A stretch of 64,000 bases of DNA from assembly GCF_014697195.1 (NCBI RefSeq), contig NZ_JACJRJ010000005.1:1-64000 (forward strand), in the 5' to 3' direction. The stretch's first letter is position 1; each line of letters opens with the position of its first letter. Below are positions 17,285 to 25,105 of this stretch, piece after piece. The stretch is from Cylindrospermum sp. FACHB-282. GTDB lineage: Bacteria > Cyanobacteriota > Cyanobacteriia > Cyanobacteriales > Nostocaceae. Both the position numbers and the translations under genes were made by a program. The notes under the pieces were generated by a model. It did no database searches. It saw only the letters and a list, made by a program, of their open reading frames with translations, and was not told where the DNA came from.

Positions 17285-18259
17285 TTATGGATCGATGCCG
17301 GCACGTTGGAGGGCGTCCCGGACGGGTGCTAGATGACGGGTATGATCTACTCTCACCAATTCTGTGGAGTTGTATAAGTTGCGTAGCAGTTGATTGTTTT
17401 GTGACTGATTTAACTTGAGTAGGGCGTTAATAATTTTTTCTCGGTCAACTACTGGCACATCATCATCAATCGCGATACCGTGAGCGGGGACACCTGAGAT
17501 TTTATGCAGTATCCGTAACTGACTCTTTTCTTCTGCTGTAATATACGGTGGGAAGAGGGCATATTCTGATACTACAGCCACATCTGCCTGACCGCGCACC
17601 ACTGCTTGCAAGGCTTTGCTGTAATTACCACCGTAGGAAATTTGACTAAAGAAACTTTCCAGGCGATCGCGATTAGGAACAAATCCCTGTTTTACCAACT
17701 CACTGATAGGGAAAATAAACCCTGAACCGGATGTCGGGGAAGTAAAAGCCATTTTTTTGCCCCGCAGTTGTTCAAGGGTAGCTTTGGCTGTATTTTTAGT
17801 TTTCAGGTTGCTCTTGTTGGGAACAACAAAGACTGAGTTATAAGTATATCTACCAGAGTAATTTTCCCGGACTTCAGCTAGATACAAGCGGGCCTTTGCC
17901 AATTGTTCAGCTTTCAACGCCGGACGGCTGCTCAAAAAAGCTACATCAGCCCGATTTGCTCTCAAGGCTTCTACAGCAGCGGTGTCATCACCTATTTGCG
18001 CTTTCACTGGTATTCCCAACTCTTTCGACAAAAGTCTGCCTATAGCATTGGCTTTATTTTGCACATCCGTAGAATCAGCCCGACTAGGAAAAACTATTGT
18101 TAAGGTTTTTAACCTTTGGGCAATTAAGCGTGGTGCCTGTTGATTGGCATTAGGATTTGCAATCGCTCCTGGCATTCCCCCCAACGTGCTGATAGCTAAA
18201 CCCGTAAGCGCCACCAATGCCGCGCCAGCACCCAACAAGCCTTTTTTACTCACACTCAT
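17285..18259 (-). CDS. phnD: Phosphonate-type ABC transporter substrate-binding protein
   Basis: 324 residues. An N-terminal Sec-type signal (SKKGLLGAGAALVALTGLAISTLGG, cleavage perhaps after AIA) is followed by a PhnD/PtxB-type type II periplasmic binding fold: LTIVFPSRADSTDVQ, RANRADVAFLSSRPAL, KKMAFTSPTSGSGFIFP, VVRGQADVAVVSEYAL. The frame extends to 18289, but GGAGACC lies just before the ATG at 18259, which I take as the start. Encoded first in phnD-phnC-phnE-ABM. Substrate among phosphonate, phosphite and phosphate cannot be read from sequence. Confidence 0.88.
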   Translation of the reverse strand: MSVSKKGLLGAGAALVALTGLAISTLGGMPGAIANPNANQQAPRLIAQRLKTLTIVFPSRADSTDVQNKANAIGRLLSKELGIPVKAQIGDDTAAVEALRANRADVAFLSSRPALKAEQLAKARLYLAEVRENYSGRYTYNSVFVVPNKSNLKTKNTAKATLEQLRGKKMAFTSPTSGSGFIFPISELVKQGFVPNRDRLESFFSQISYGGNYSKALQAVVRGQADVAVVSEYALFPPYITAEEKSQLRILHKISGVPAHGIAIDDDVPVVDREKIINALLKLNQSQNNQLLRNLYNSTELVRVDHTRHLAPVRDALQRAGIDP

Positions 18260-18430
18260 TTGTCGGTCTCCATTAGGAAGTATTATCAATATTTTTGCAA
18301 ATTACTTGCAACTAGTTCGATAAATGAATCTAGAACTTTTAGGTACAAAAGTCAATATTATGTGTGTAATTGCTCCCTCTAACCCCTTTAAGAAAATGGG
18401 CAATGAATCAACTTTTGCCCCTCTTGTTAA

Positions 18431-18620
18431 GACTACGGTGAACACACAAGTCTCTCTCAATGCAATTTATGGTTGAAATAACCGAGGAAACAAAACCTCA
18501 CCCTGGTTCTGCTATGCACAACCTGTCCCTCTCCTTGTGAAGGAGAGGGATGTCCGTCAGGACAGGGTGAGGTTTTTCAAGATTTTTGGGTAATTGGATA
18601 ACTTGTGTGTACACGGTAGC
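18431..18620. mobile_element. MITE-like palindromic element, copy 1
   Basis: Outer arms CTACGGTGAACACACAAG (18433-18450) and CTTGTGTGTACACGGTAG (18602-18619) pair at 16 of 18 positions. Inner arms AAAACCTCACCCTG (18492-18505) and CAGGGTGAGGTTTT (18563-18576) pair perfectly and enclose a CCCTCTCC/GGAGAGGG hairpin. A second, partial copy in the opposite orientation is at 53774-53897. No transposase is present; non-autonomous mobility is inferred from form. Confidence 0.6.
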
Positions 18621-18626
18621 TTTTTA

Positions 18627-18677
18627 AGGGGAGCCAGTCGCTTGCGGGGGTTCCCCCCGTTGTGCGAACTGGCGTGG
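18627..18677 (+). repeat. Dispersed palindromic repeat, copy B
   Basis: GGGGAGCCAGTCGCTTGC, then an inner GGGGG-TT-CCCCC hairpin, then GTTGTGCGAACTGGCGTGG. Outer stem GCCAGT (18633-18638) with ACTGGC (18668-18673). Same family as copies A, C, D and E. Confidence 0.75.
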
Positions 18678-19056
18678 ATTGGGGGTATCTGCTTTTTTGC
18701 AGGGGAGGGTTAAATATGCTTCACCGAATCCTGTTGGCTAAACTAGGAATTATGCGATCGCTTCCAACGGACAAAAATTCCCTGACTGGAACGAAACCCA
18801 ACATTTCAGCGACTTTGTTGGGTTAAGGGGACACTTATGAAGAAGATTTAGTTGACGTTAAAACAGCTATTTGATGCCATATAGCGGTTGTCGTTTTTTT
18901 TTATGCAATACACTTTGACCTCGCTTCCATTCCTCTCCCCTTGCAGGGGAGAGGCTTTGAGGTTTGCTCCCATTCCCAGCAATAAAAGCTTTTCCTTTCC
19001 CCTCCCCTCGTAGGGGAGGGTTAGGGAGAGGTTGTTGGGGTTGGGGGTTAGGTCTG

Positions 19057-19173
19057 TATTGGATTCAACTGCAAACCGCTCGCTATATAGAAATATTTGG
19101 TAAAGAGGTTTTAGAAGATAAACCACCGATTTTAGAAGCTTTTGTGGTTGAATTTGAATATCAATTATCCTAA
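19057..19173 (+). pseudogene. Remnant of a HicB-like gene (C-terminal part)
   Basis: The frame reads IQLQTARYIEIFGKEVLED then KPPILEAFVVEFEYQLS and a stop. It aligns with the last native part of the HicB-like protein at 33-311 (AIRCYIEVFGKEMLEN, SPVIEAFV). Upstream the frame runs into repeat DNA with no HicB N-terminus and no start codon of its own. It therefore looks like a truncated copy left after repeat insertion. It overlaps the end of the convergent gene at 19165 by nine bases. Confidence 0.7.
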
Positions 19174-20043
19174 ACCGAATAAGTTAGCTATCGCAGGTAA
19201 TAATTTGTTAGCCTCTTCCACCAACTTAGCAACAGTAGGCAAACCTATAAATAAACCCTTCAACATAGTGATAGCTGTTTTTGCAGTCTTTTGTTTAGTT
19301 GCTTCTTGAGGACTTTTCCCTGCTTCTGCTAAATTTTGCACCTGTGATAATGCTTCGGCTTTGTCGTCTGCTGACAAATCTGAAGACTGGGAAATTGCTT
19401 CTTGCAACTGCGTTAATAATTTTTTTATTCCTGGCTTATCTACATCTGGTGAATCGGGTAAATCATTGATAGCAATACTCACATTACGGCTGATAGTTCC
19501 CAGATTAGCAACAGAACCACCGCCAGCAACACCGCTGACATTACTACTACCTTGAATATTAATACCGCTAATATCAGACACGTTATTATCTCCTTGTGAA
19601 TAAAACTTCGGCTGCTGAATTGCAGTCGTGATCATAGTTTCTAAACTACGAATGCGATTATCTTTTTCCACCAGCAATAATTGCTGACTTTGGTTTAAAA
19701 CTTTAATTTGATTATAATCATCAAAATATTCGGCACTCAGTTGAGATTTATCTCTACCTACGGCGGTTTTCGCTCTCAGCAAGAATTTATCTTCGCCCCG
19801 TTTCTCCATTGCGATAATTTCTAACTCCGCTTCGGGATTGCTTTTTACCAGCTTTTTGAAAGCAATAGCAATAGCACGGGGGTCAATCTCTTGATTGTGG
19901 TAAAGGTCGAGGGTGTCAAAAATTGGCTTAATAAAGTCAGCAAAATCTCTATCCGCGAATACCTCTTCGTTATTATCTGGTTTGCGGAGGGGGTCGGGGT
20001 GTTCTTTGGTGGGAAGGTGCATAAAGATATATTCACATCTCAC
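19165..20043 (-). CDS. Unknown protein with coiled coil, Gly/Ser/Asn linker and hydrophobic C-terminus
   Basis: 292 residues in three parts. Residues ~30-105 form a soluble alpha/beta segment (FADFIKPIFDTLDLYHNQ, AIAIAFKKLVKSNPEAELEIIAMEK). Residues ~110-150 are a helical segment probably forming a coiled coil. A low-complexity GDNNVSDISGINIQGSSNVSG stretch leads to a helical C-terminal module (LSADDKAEALSQVQNLAEAGK, then a partly hydrophobic TAITMLKGLFIGLPTVAKLVEEA and LLPAIANLFGLG). From memory, this C-terminal module recurs in cyanobacterial pentapeptide-repeat and signalling proteins. I cannot name a function. An alternative start is M8 at 20022. It lies in a repeat-rich island. Confidence 0.65.
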   Translation of the reverse strand: MRCEYIFMHLPTKEHPDPLRKPDNNEEVFADRDFADFIKPIFDTLDLYHNQEIDPRAIAIAFKKLVKSNPEAELEIIAMEKRGEDKFLLRAKTAVGRDKSQLSAEYFDDYNQIKVLNQSQQLLLVEKDNRIRSLETMITTAIQQPKFYSQGDNNVSDISGINIQGSSNVSGVAGGGSVANLGTISRNVSIAINDLPDSPDVDKPGIKKLLTQLQEAISQSSDLSADDKAEALSQVQNLAEAGKSPQEATKQKTAKTAITMLKGLFIGLPTVAKLVEEANKLLPAIANLFGLG

Positions 20044-20101
20044 TCCATGCAGCTTAGTCCCTCTGGTAATACCCCAATCTTCAATGTAAGCACCTGTAAT
20101 A

Positions 20102-20375
20102 CCCTAAAGCTTGGAAGTTCCACCCTAAAGCTGTAAACTTTCACCCTAAAGCTTGAAACTTTGAGCTTAAAGCTTGGAACTTTGAGCCTAAAGCATAAAA
20201 CTTTGACCTCAAAGGCTCGAAACTTGCAGCCTAAAGCTGGAAATTTGGAGCCTAAAGCTTGAAACTTCGAGCTTAAAGCTGGAAACTTTGACCTCAAAGG
20301 CTCGGAACTTTCACCCTAAAGCTTGGAACTTTGAGCCTAAAGCATAAAACTTTGAGCTTGAAGCTCGAAAAATGA
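20102..20375. repeat. Degenerate 21-bp tandem repeat array, about 13 units
   Basis: Units follow the pattern CCTAAAGCTTGGAACTTTGAG. By hand count units are 21 bp except two of 22 bp (20207-20228 and 20292-20313, both beginning CCTCAAAGGCTCG) and a decayed last unit. Each unit can form a small hairpin (AAAG...CTTT). The pair of units at 20314-20355 repeats the pair at 20165-20206, suggesting duplication of blocks as well as single units. Confidence 0.9.
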
Positions 20376-20518
20376 AGCTTTGAGCTTGGGATGTCGAGCT
20401 TTTACCTTCAACATTTAAGCTCAAAGCTATAAATTTCCATCTTTTAGGCTAATTAATGGGGGTTCTCAGAAGGGTGAGGTACAGACTATAGCGGTTCTCG
20501 GTTGCCTACAATACACAA

Positions 20519-20548
20519 TGTAGAGACGTTACATGTAACGTCTCTACA
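20519..20548. terminator. Perfect 30-bp palindrome, terminator-like
   Basis: TGTAGAGACGTTACA followed directly by its exact reverse complement. It lies 13 bases past the stop of the minus-strand gene at 20562. Related sequence forms the end of tatA (32612-32640) and a half-copy at ~53895-53914, so it is a dispersed repeat that may act as a transcription end. Confidence 0.65.
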
Positions 20549-20561
20549 TTCTTAGCAGGAT

Positions 20562-21029
20562 TTATGGGGCTGGAGCCTCTGGTTTCTTGGTTTTACGGGC
20601 AAATCTGCGCCCTAATTCATCAAGTGCAGCGTCTAAACCTTGGGTGTTACCGCTGACTTTGGCGTAGTTATAAACAGTTAGTGCAGCGACATAAGCTTCA
20701 CTACCAGCAGCTAAACAAGTATCATCAATTAATGCTTGTAGCTGGGAGAGTGATAGCACTATGGGATATAAAGCCTCAAAAAGTTCCACATCCCGACGCA
20801 TTTCGTCAACATCGAAATATCTAGGTAAAATATCTGGGTTTTGTGTGGCTACTTCCAAGGCTTTAACCACAAACGCCCGACTCTTATCACCTAGCTTGGG
20901 TAAAGCGATGCGCTCGTCTTTTGACAGGTCGATTAAAAACGGTAACTTTTCCTTGATGGTAGCTACAGCCTTTAATACCGCTTCTCGGTCTGCGGGGGAA
21001 AGAGTAGCATTAATGCGATTTTCAGCCAT
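20562..21029 (-). CDS. Conserved helical protein of unknown function
   Basis: 155 residues from the ATG at 21029 (MAENRINATLSPADREAVLKAV), or 169 from 21071. Predicted to be all helical and soluble: AVLKAVATIKEKLPFLIDL, GDKSRAFVVKALEVATQNP, DEMRRDVELFEALYPIVLSLSQLQALIDDT, EAYVAALTVYNYAKVSGNTQGLDAALDELGRRF, with a basic, proline-rich tail. This composition and the orderly blocks suggest a genuine conserved family, but I recognise no motif or activity. It has no operon partner; a GATCCCCGACTTCT hairpin repeat lies just upstream. Confidence 0.65.
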   Translation of the reverse strand: MAENRINATLSPADREAVLKAVATIKEKLPFLIDLSKDERIALPKLGDKSRAFVVKALEVATQNPDILPRYFDVDEMRRDVELFEALYPIVLSLSQLQALIDDTCLAAGSEAYVAALTVYNYAKVSGNTQGLDAALDELGRRFARKTKKPEAPAP

Positions 21030-21115
21030 GTTGGTAAATCTTGGTAAGTCATTAATACTCAGTGTTCCCAAAGCAGGAATAGCGATCGCACAACAAGCTT
21101 AGATCCAAAAAGCTC

Positions 21116-21148
21116 AGATCCCCGACTTCTTAGAGAAGTCGGGGATCT
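21116..21148. repeat. AGATCCCCGACTTCT hairpin repeat, copy 1
   Basis: Perfect 15-base arms AGATCCCCGACTTCT and AGAAGTCGGGGATCT around TAG. It lies between the fusion gene stop (21163) and the start of the 20562 gene. Identical arms occur at 47021-47053 and 55194-55226. Confidence 0.85.
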
Positions 21149-21162
21149 TGTTGTTCACGAGT

Positions 21163-22350
21163 TTAACCAGCAATTACCGCAATACAATCAATCTCCACCA
21201 GCACATTTTTAGGCAACCGCGACACCTGAACACAAGCACGCGCCGGGGCGGTATCTTCCGAGAAATATTTACCATAAACCGCATTCACAGCGGCGAAATC
21301 ATTCATATCAGCTAAAAATACAGTAGTTTTCACCACATCTTCAAAAGTTGCACCAGCTTCTGTCAAGATAGCTTCCAGATTAGCCATTACTTGCTCAGTT
21401 TGCTTTACCACATCATCGGTGTAGAGAACATCACCCAACCGGGGGTCAATCGCAATTTGCCCAGCCACAAACAACATTTGACCAGTAGCCAGAATTGCTT
21501 GATTATATGGCCCAACCGGTGCAGGTGCTTTATCAGTGCGGATAACTTTATTAGTCATAGATACCACTTTGTTTAACGGTGCTTCTTGCTGATTGAATTC
21601 CCAAGAGGTAGAAGTTAGTTTATAAACTTCTCCATCAGGCATTATCGCACCAGTCAGGTCAGCATTTTCAAAGGTTGCACCGTAAATATTTGCACCAGTT
21701 AGATCAGCCCTTCTCAATTTTGCACCATCGAGATTTGCATTCATCAAGTTTGCATTTTCAAGACAAGCTCTTTCTAGATTTGCTCCTTGCAGACAGGCAT
21801 TTCTAAGGGTTACATTTCCCAAGAAGACACCAACTAAATCTGCTTCAGCTAAATTTACCCCTGACAAATTACATTTATCTAAATTTGCTCCTCGAAATTT
21901 AGCTTTTTGGAGATTGGCATTTTGGAGTGATGCACTAGTGAGGTTTGCCTGAGTCAAGTCTGTTTCTGCTAAGTTTGCCCCAGTTAGATTTGCACTATCC
22001 AGGTTAATTCTATTCAAATTTGCCTGATATATGCTGGCATTACTCAAATTGGCATTACTCAAGTTTGCTCCAATAAACCAAGCACTGTTGAGGTCTGCCC
22101 AGCTGAGATTTATTGAAGACCCCTCTATCAAACGCAAATCAGCATCTTTCAGACAGGCTCTAGTAAGAACAACATGATTAAGTTTCGCTTTTATTAGGAT
22201 TGCGTCACTTAAATCGGCTCCATTCAAATTTGAATTATATAGGTCTATCTCACTTAGCTCTGCACTTTTGAGTTCTACCCCTCCCAAGTGTACTGAATGA
22301 AATTTACGTTCCCCAGCGGCGTATTTCTCCAAAAGCGTTTTAGCGTCCAT
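21163..22350 (-). CDS. Pentapeptide-repeat / RidA fusion protein
   Basis: 395 residues in one uninterrupted frame. Residues ~20-240 are A(D/N)LXX pentapeptide repeats forming a quadrilateral beta-helix. After a linker (TSTSWEFNQQEAPLNKVVS) residues ~266-395 are a complete RidA/YjgF/UK114 domain (KAPAPVGPYNQAI, FVAGQIAIDPRLGD, TTVFLADMNDFAAVNAVYGKYF, PARACVQVSRLPKNVLVEIDCIAV) with the catalytic Arg. RidA deaminates reactive enamine/imine intermediates. RidA is normally a free ~127-residue protein; an internal ATG at 21558 matches its usual start, but has no clear ribosome binding site. Either a true fusion or a stop-codon loss joining two neighbours. Confidence 0.85.
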   Translation of the reverse strand: MDAKTLLEKYAAGERKFHSVHLGGVELKSAELSEIDLYNSNLNGADLSDAILIKAKLNHVVLTRACLKDADLRLIEGSSINLSWADLNSAWFIGANLSNANLSNASIYQANLNRINLDSANLTGANLAETDLTQANLTSASLQNANLQKAKFRGANLDKCNLSGVNLAEADLVGVFLGNVTLRNACLQGANLERACLENANLMNANLDGAKLRRADLTGANIYGATFENADLTGAIMPDGEVYKLTSTSWEFNQQEAPLNKVVSMTNKVIRTDKAPAPVGPYNQAILATGQMLFVAGQIAIDPRLGDVLYTDDVVKQTEQVMANLEAILTEAGATFEDVVKTTVFLADMNDFAAVNAVYGKYFSEDTAPARACVQVSRLPKNVLVEIDCIAVIAG

Positions 22351-22511
22351 AAAGCACCATTAAATACCCTTACGCAGTATAAACCCAGATTTTGCGCCAC
22401 AGGTATTTCTCCCTTCACCCCTTTTCCTTCTCTTCTCCCTTCTTCCCTTCTCCCCTCTTCCTTCTCTTCGAGACGCTTCGCGAACGCGCTCTTTGCGTCC
22501 TTTGCGGTTCG

Positions 22512-22943
22512 TTACCCCAACCTCGGACGAATCCCATAATGCCGATATCGCCAATAATCGCGCAAAATGCGATCGTGGTCAAAACACAAATTACCAGGAA
22601 CACACCAAGACTCAAAAATCCCCACACCCTTAGCATCATCCCCCGCTAAAGGCTCACCCATAGCTGTAGCCAAAAACACAATACTAATTGTATGCTGCCT
22701 GCGATCGCGACTAGGGTCAGAATACACCAGCAACTGTTCAACTAACTCTACCTGCAAACCCGTTTCTTCCTCAGCTTCTCGCCGTGCAGCCACCTCCACC
22801 GCTTCCCCATAATCTACAAAACCACCGGGAAGCGCCCAACCGAACGGTTCATTGTGTCGCTCAATTAACACTATTGGTCGATGTGGTCGGTCAACTAATT
22901 CGATGATGATATCAACCGTCGGCGCAGGATTTCTGTAAGTCAT
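22512..22943 (-). CDS. Nudix hydrolase, ADP-ribose pyrophosphatase-like
   Basis: 143 residues with a complete Nudix box [24 protein letters not shown] around residue 41 and the family context PFGWALPGG and [19 protein letters not shown]. The DPSRDRR-HT motif fits the small nucleoside-diphosphate-linked sugar subgroup (ADP-ribose or NADH-type substrates) rather than MutT. The start codon abuts a GTCATTA/G heptamer array (22952-23035). Downstream is a pyrimidine-rich stretch (CCCTTCTTCCC type) and no gene until 22350. Confidence 0.85.
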   Translation of the reverse strand: MTYRNPAPTVDIIIELVDRPHRPIVLIERHNEPFGWALPGGFVDYGEAVEVAARREAEEETGLQVELVEQLLVYSDPSRDRRQHTISIVFLATAMGEPLAGDDAKGVGIFESWCVPGNLCFDHDRILRDYWRYRHYGIRPRLG

Positions 22944-22951
22944 AGTTATGA

Positions 22952-23035
22952 GTCATTAGTCATTGGTCATTAGTCATTAGTCATTAGTCATTAGTCATTG
23001 GTCATTGGTCATTGGTCATTGGTCATTAGTCATTG
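22952..23035. repeat. GTCATTA/GTCATTG heptamer array (12 copies)
   Basis: Twelve uninterrupted seven-base units differing only at the last base (A or G). It starts nine bases upstream of the Nudix start codon, so it occupies the leader or promoter of that gene. The A/G pattern along the array shows block duplication. Confidence 0.92.
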
Positions 23036-23176
23036 GTGAGGAATTATTCACCCCGGCGCCCCATCACCCCCTCTACCCATCACCCCGTTAACCTCTCACC
23101 CTTTCGACAAGTTTCAAAGCTGGCCTTACCATGATAAATTCGATGGGATCGCTTCTTGTTAGAGTTTAGGTTATTT

Positions 23177-24685
23177 ATGCCCTTTCCCAGATCCAGTGGC
23201 ATTCTGCTACATCCGAGTTCCTTTCCCAGTCGATTTGGCATTGGTGATTTAGGTTTAGAAGCTTATAGTTTTATTGATTTTCTTCAACAGAGTTACCAGC
23301 AATATTGGCAAGTTTTACCCTTAGGCCCCACTGGGTACGGTAATTCTCCTTATATGTGCTACTCAGCAATGGCGGGAAATCCCCTGCTGATTAGCCCAGA
23401 AAAGCTGCTGGATGAAGGTTTGCTAGTTAAAGAAGATTTTGCTCATTTGCCTGGATTTCCGACAGAACAAGTAGATTTTGAGCAAGTTGTCCCAATCAAG
23501 ATTAATCTGCTAAAAAAAGCTAGCGAGAACTTTAAAACTCAGGCGACAGCTATTCAGCAGAAACAGTTTGAGGGTTTTTGTGATAGCAAAGCCTATTGGC
23601 TAGATAATTATGCCTTGTTTATGGCGCTTAAAGATGCCCATAACGGTGCTAGCTGGCATACCTGGAAGCCAGAACTTGCCAAGCGCAAACCAGCGGCTTT
23701 AGATTTGGCACAACAACAGCTAACTGAGCAGATTTTTTATTACAAGTTCGTCCAGTATGAGTTCTTCCGCCAGTGGTCAGCACTTAAGAGTTATGCCAAT
23801 ATGCGCGGTATAGAAATCATTGGTGATATACCTATTTACGTAGCTCATGATAGTGCTGATGTTTGGTCTCATCCCGATATTTTTTGTCTAGATGAAGAGA
23901 CGGGAGAAGCTGCCCAAATGGCGGGAGTGCCACCAGATTACTTTAGCGCCACAGGTCAATTGTGGGGCAACCCAGTTTATAACTGGGAGGAATTGCAAAA
24001 ACAAGACTTTAAATGGTGGGTGCAACGCTTTGAAGCGATGCTGGATTATGTAGATATTATTCGCATTGACCACTTCCGGGGATTTGAGGCTTATTGGTCT
24101 GTACCCCAAGGGGAAGAAACAGCGATCAATGGCGAATGGATTGAAGCGCCTGGGGATGCTTTTTTTGAAGTTATTAAACAGAAATTGGGCAAACTACCGA
24201 TTTTGGCGGAAGATTTAGGGGTGATTACCCCTGAAGTGGAAGCGCTGCGAGATAAGTTTGAATTTCCGGGGATGAAAGTTTTGCAGTTTGCTTTTGGTTC
24301 TGATCCCGGTAATCCGTTTTTACCATTCAACTACTCGCGCAATGCTGTAGTTTATACTGGCACTCACGATAATGACACAACCGTGGGCTGGTACAACACA
24401 GCTAGTGATTGGGAAAGGCGAAATTTATGGCTTTATTTGGGTTGTATCAGTCCTGAAGGCATTCACTGGGATTTAATCCGACTGGCTTTGAATTCCATAG
24501 CGAATCAGGCAATTATTCCTTTACAAGATGTGTTGGGATTGGGGAACCAAGCGCGAATGAATTTTCCCGGTACCGCTGAGGGTAACTGGGGTTGGCGCTA
24601 TCAAGCGGCAGTTTTAACTGAGGAATTAGGCGATCGCTTAAAAATTCTCACCACAGTCTTTGGACGTGCCCCTAGACAGTCCTGA
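23177..24685 (+). CDS. malQ: 4-alpha-glucanotransferase (amylomaltase)
   Basis: 502 residues from the ATG at 23177 (MPFPRSSGILLHPSSFPSRFGIGDLG, the usual start; an upstream alternative at 23156 adds seven). MalQ transfers alpha-1,4-glucan segments in glycogen and maltodextrin metabolism. GH77 signatures are intact: catalytic nucleophile region VDIIRIDHFRGFEAYW, acid/base ILAEDLGVITPEVE, and transition-state Asp in YTGTHDNDT, plus GNPVYNW and YQYWQVLPLGPTGYGNSPY. It is monocistronic as far as seen. Its stop codon (TCCTGA) coincides with the first unit of a 14-bp repeat that follows. Confidence 0.95.
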   Translation: MPFPRSSGILLHPSSFPSRFGIGDLGLEAYSFIDFLQQSYQQYWQVLPLGPTGYGNSPYMCYSAMAGNPLLISPEKLLDEGLLVKEDFAHLPGFPTEQVDFEQVVPIKINLLKKASENFKTQATAIQQKQFEGFCDSKAYWLDNYALFMALKDAHNGASWHTWKPELAKRKPAALDLAQQQLTEQIFYYKFVQYEFFRQWSALKSYANMRGIEIIGDIPIYVAHDSADVWSHPDIFCLDEETGEAAQMAGVPPDYFSATGQLWGNPVYNWEELQKQDFKWWVQRFEAMLDYVDIIRIDHFRGFEAYWSVPQGEETAINGEWIEAPGDAFFEVIKQKLGKLPILAEDLGVITPEVEALRDKFEFPGMKVLQFAFGSDPGNPFLPFNYSRNAVVYTGTHDNDTTVGWYNTASDWERRNLWLYLGCISPEGIHWDLIRLALNSIANQAIIPLQDVLGLGNQARMNFPGTAEGNWGWRYQAAVLTEELGDRLKILTTVFGRAPRQS

Positions 24686-24780
24686 GTAACGAGTCCTGAG
24701 TAACGAGTCCTGAGTTCTAAGTCTCAAAAGGAATTCCTTCTTAGCACTCAGCACTCCATACTCCATACTCCATACTCAGC
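24678..24780. repeat. 14-bp and 7-bp tandem repeats after malQ
   Basis: GAGTCCTGAGTAAC occurs about 2.6 times (24678-24714), starting inside the last codons of malQ. Further on, CTCCATA occurs three times in a row (near 24754-24775). Both are short tandem repeats typical of this genome. Confidence 0.7.
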
Positions 24781-25105
24781 ATGGGCTACGCCCCGCACTC
24801 ACTACAACACTGCTATATAAAACCTAGACAAAGCTAGACTTTACTTTCTACTTCAACGGGAGCATGGGAGCGGTTATCCCTCAGTAGACTTAAACGCTGT
24901 AGCCCAACGCCATCTTTCTTGTTTTTAGATTCTCAAAAAGACTATCACTATCATTGCTTGGTTTTCGCGTCAGCAACAGTCTTATTCAATATTTGGGACA
25001 TGGGAATTATATATCGAGTATTTGATTTTTTCAACTAAAATATATTGACAAAAGTCAATATATGTATAGCTTTGTCTAGAAAATTGTCAGCTTAGGACTA
25101 GCTCT
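24781..25105. other. Gene-free stretch between malQ and the RodZ-like gene
   Basis: Begins with GGGCTACGCCCCGC, a small palindromic motif, and then AT-rich sequence. An imperfect repeat of TATTGACAAAAGTCAATATA at ~25042-25062 is palindromic (TATTGAC/GTCAATA) and could be a terminator or operator. No coding frame is seen. Confidence 0.45.

Larger units (their letters stand above)
18260..19056. other. Repeat-filled intergenic region
   Basis: About 800 bp upstream of phnD without a credible gene. It holds a MITE-like element (18431-18620), a dispersed palindrome (18627-18677), and at ~18930-19040 paired blocks of the type CCTCTCCCC/GGGGAGAGG and CCCCTCCCCTC/GAGGGGAGGG, plus a fragment shared with ~15318 (TGCAATACA then TTTGACC). 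Confidence 0.6.
20044..20561. other. Gene-free stretch holding a 21-bp repeat array and a 30-bp palindrome
   Basis: No coding sequence is credible here: open frames through the array are broken by its two 22-bp units. The region contains the tandem array (20102-20375), degenerate copies to ~20450, and the perfect palindrome at 20519-20548 next to the end of the 20562 gene. Confidence 0.7.

Noticed and set aside
20040-20297. 85-codon open frame with SKFxALG/LKVxSFR repeats
   Set aside because: It follows the 21-bp DNA repeat; the 22-bp units break the frame and no start signal is present.
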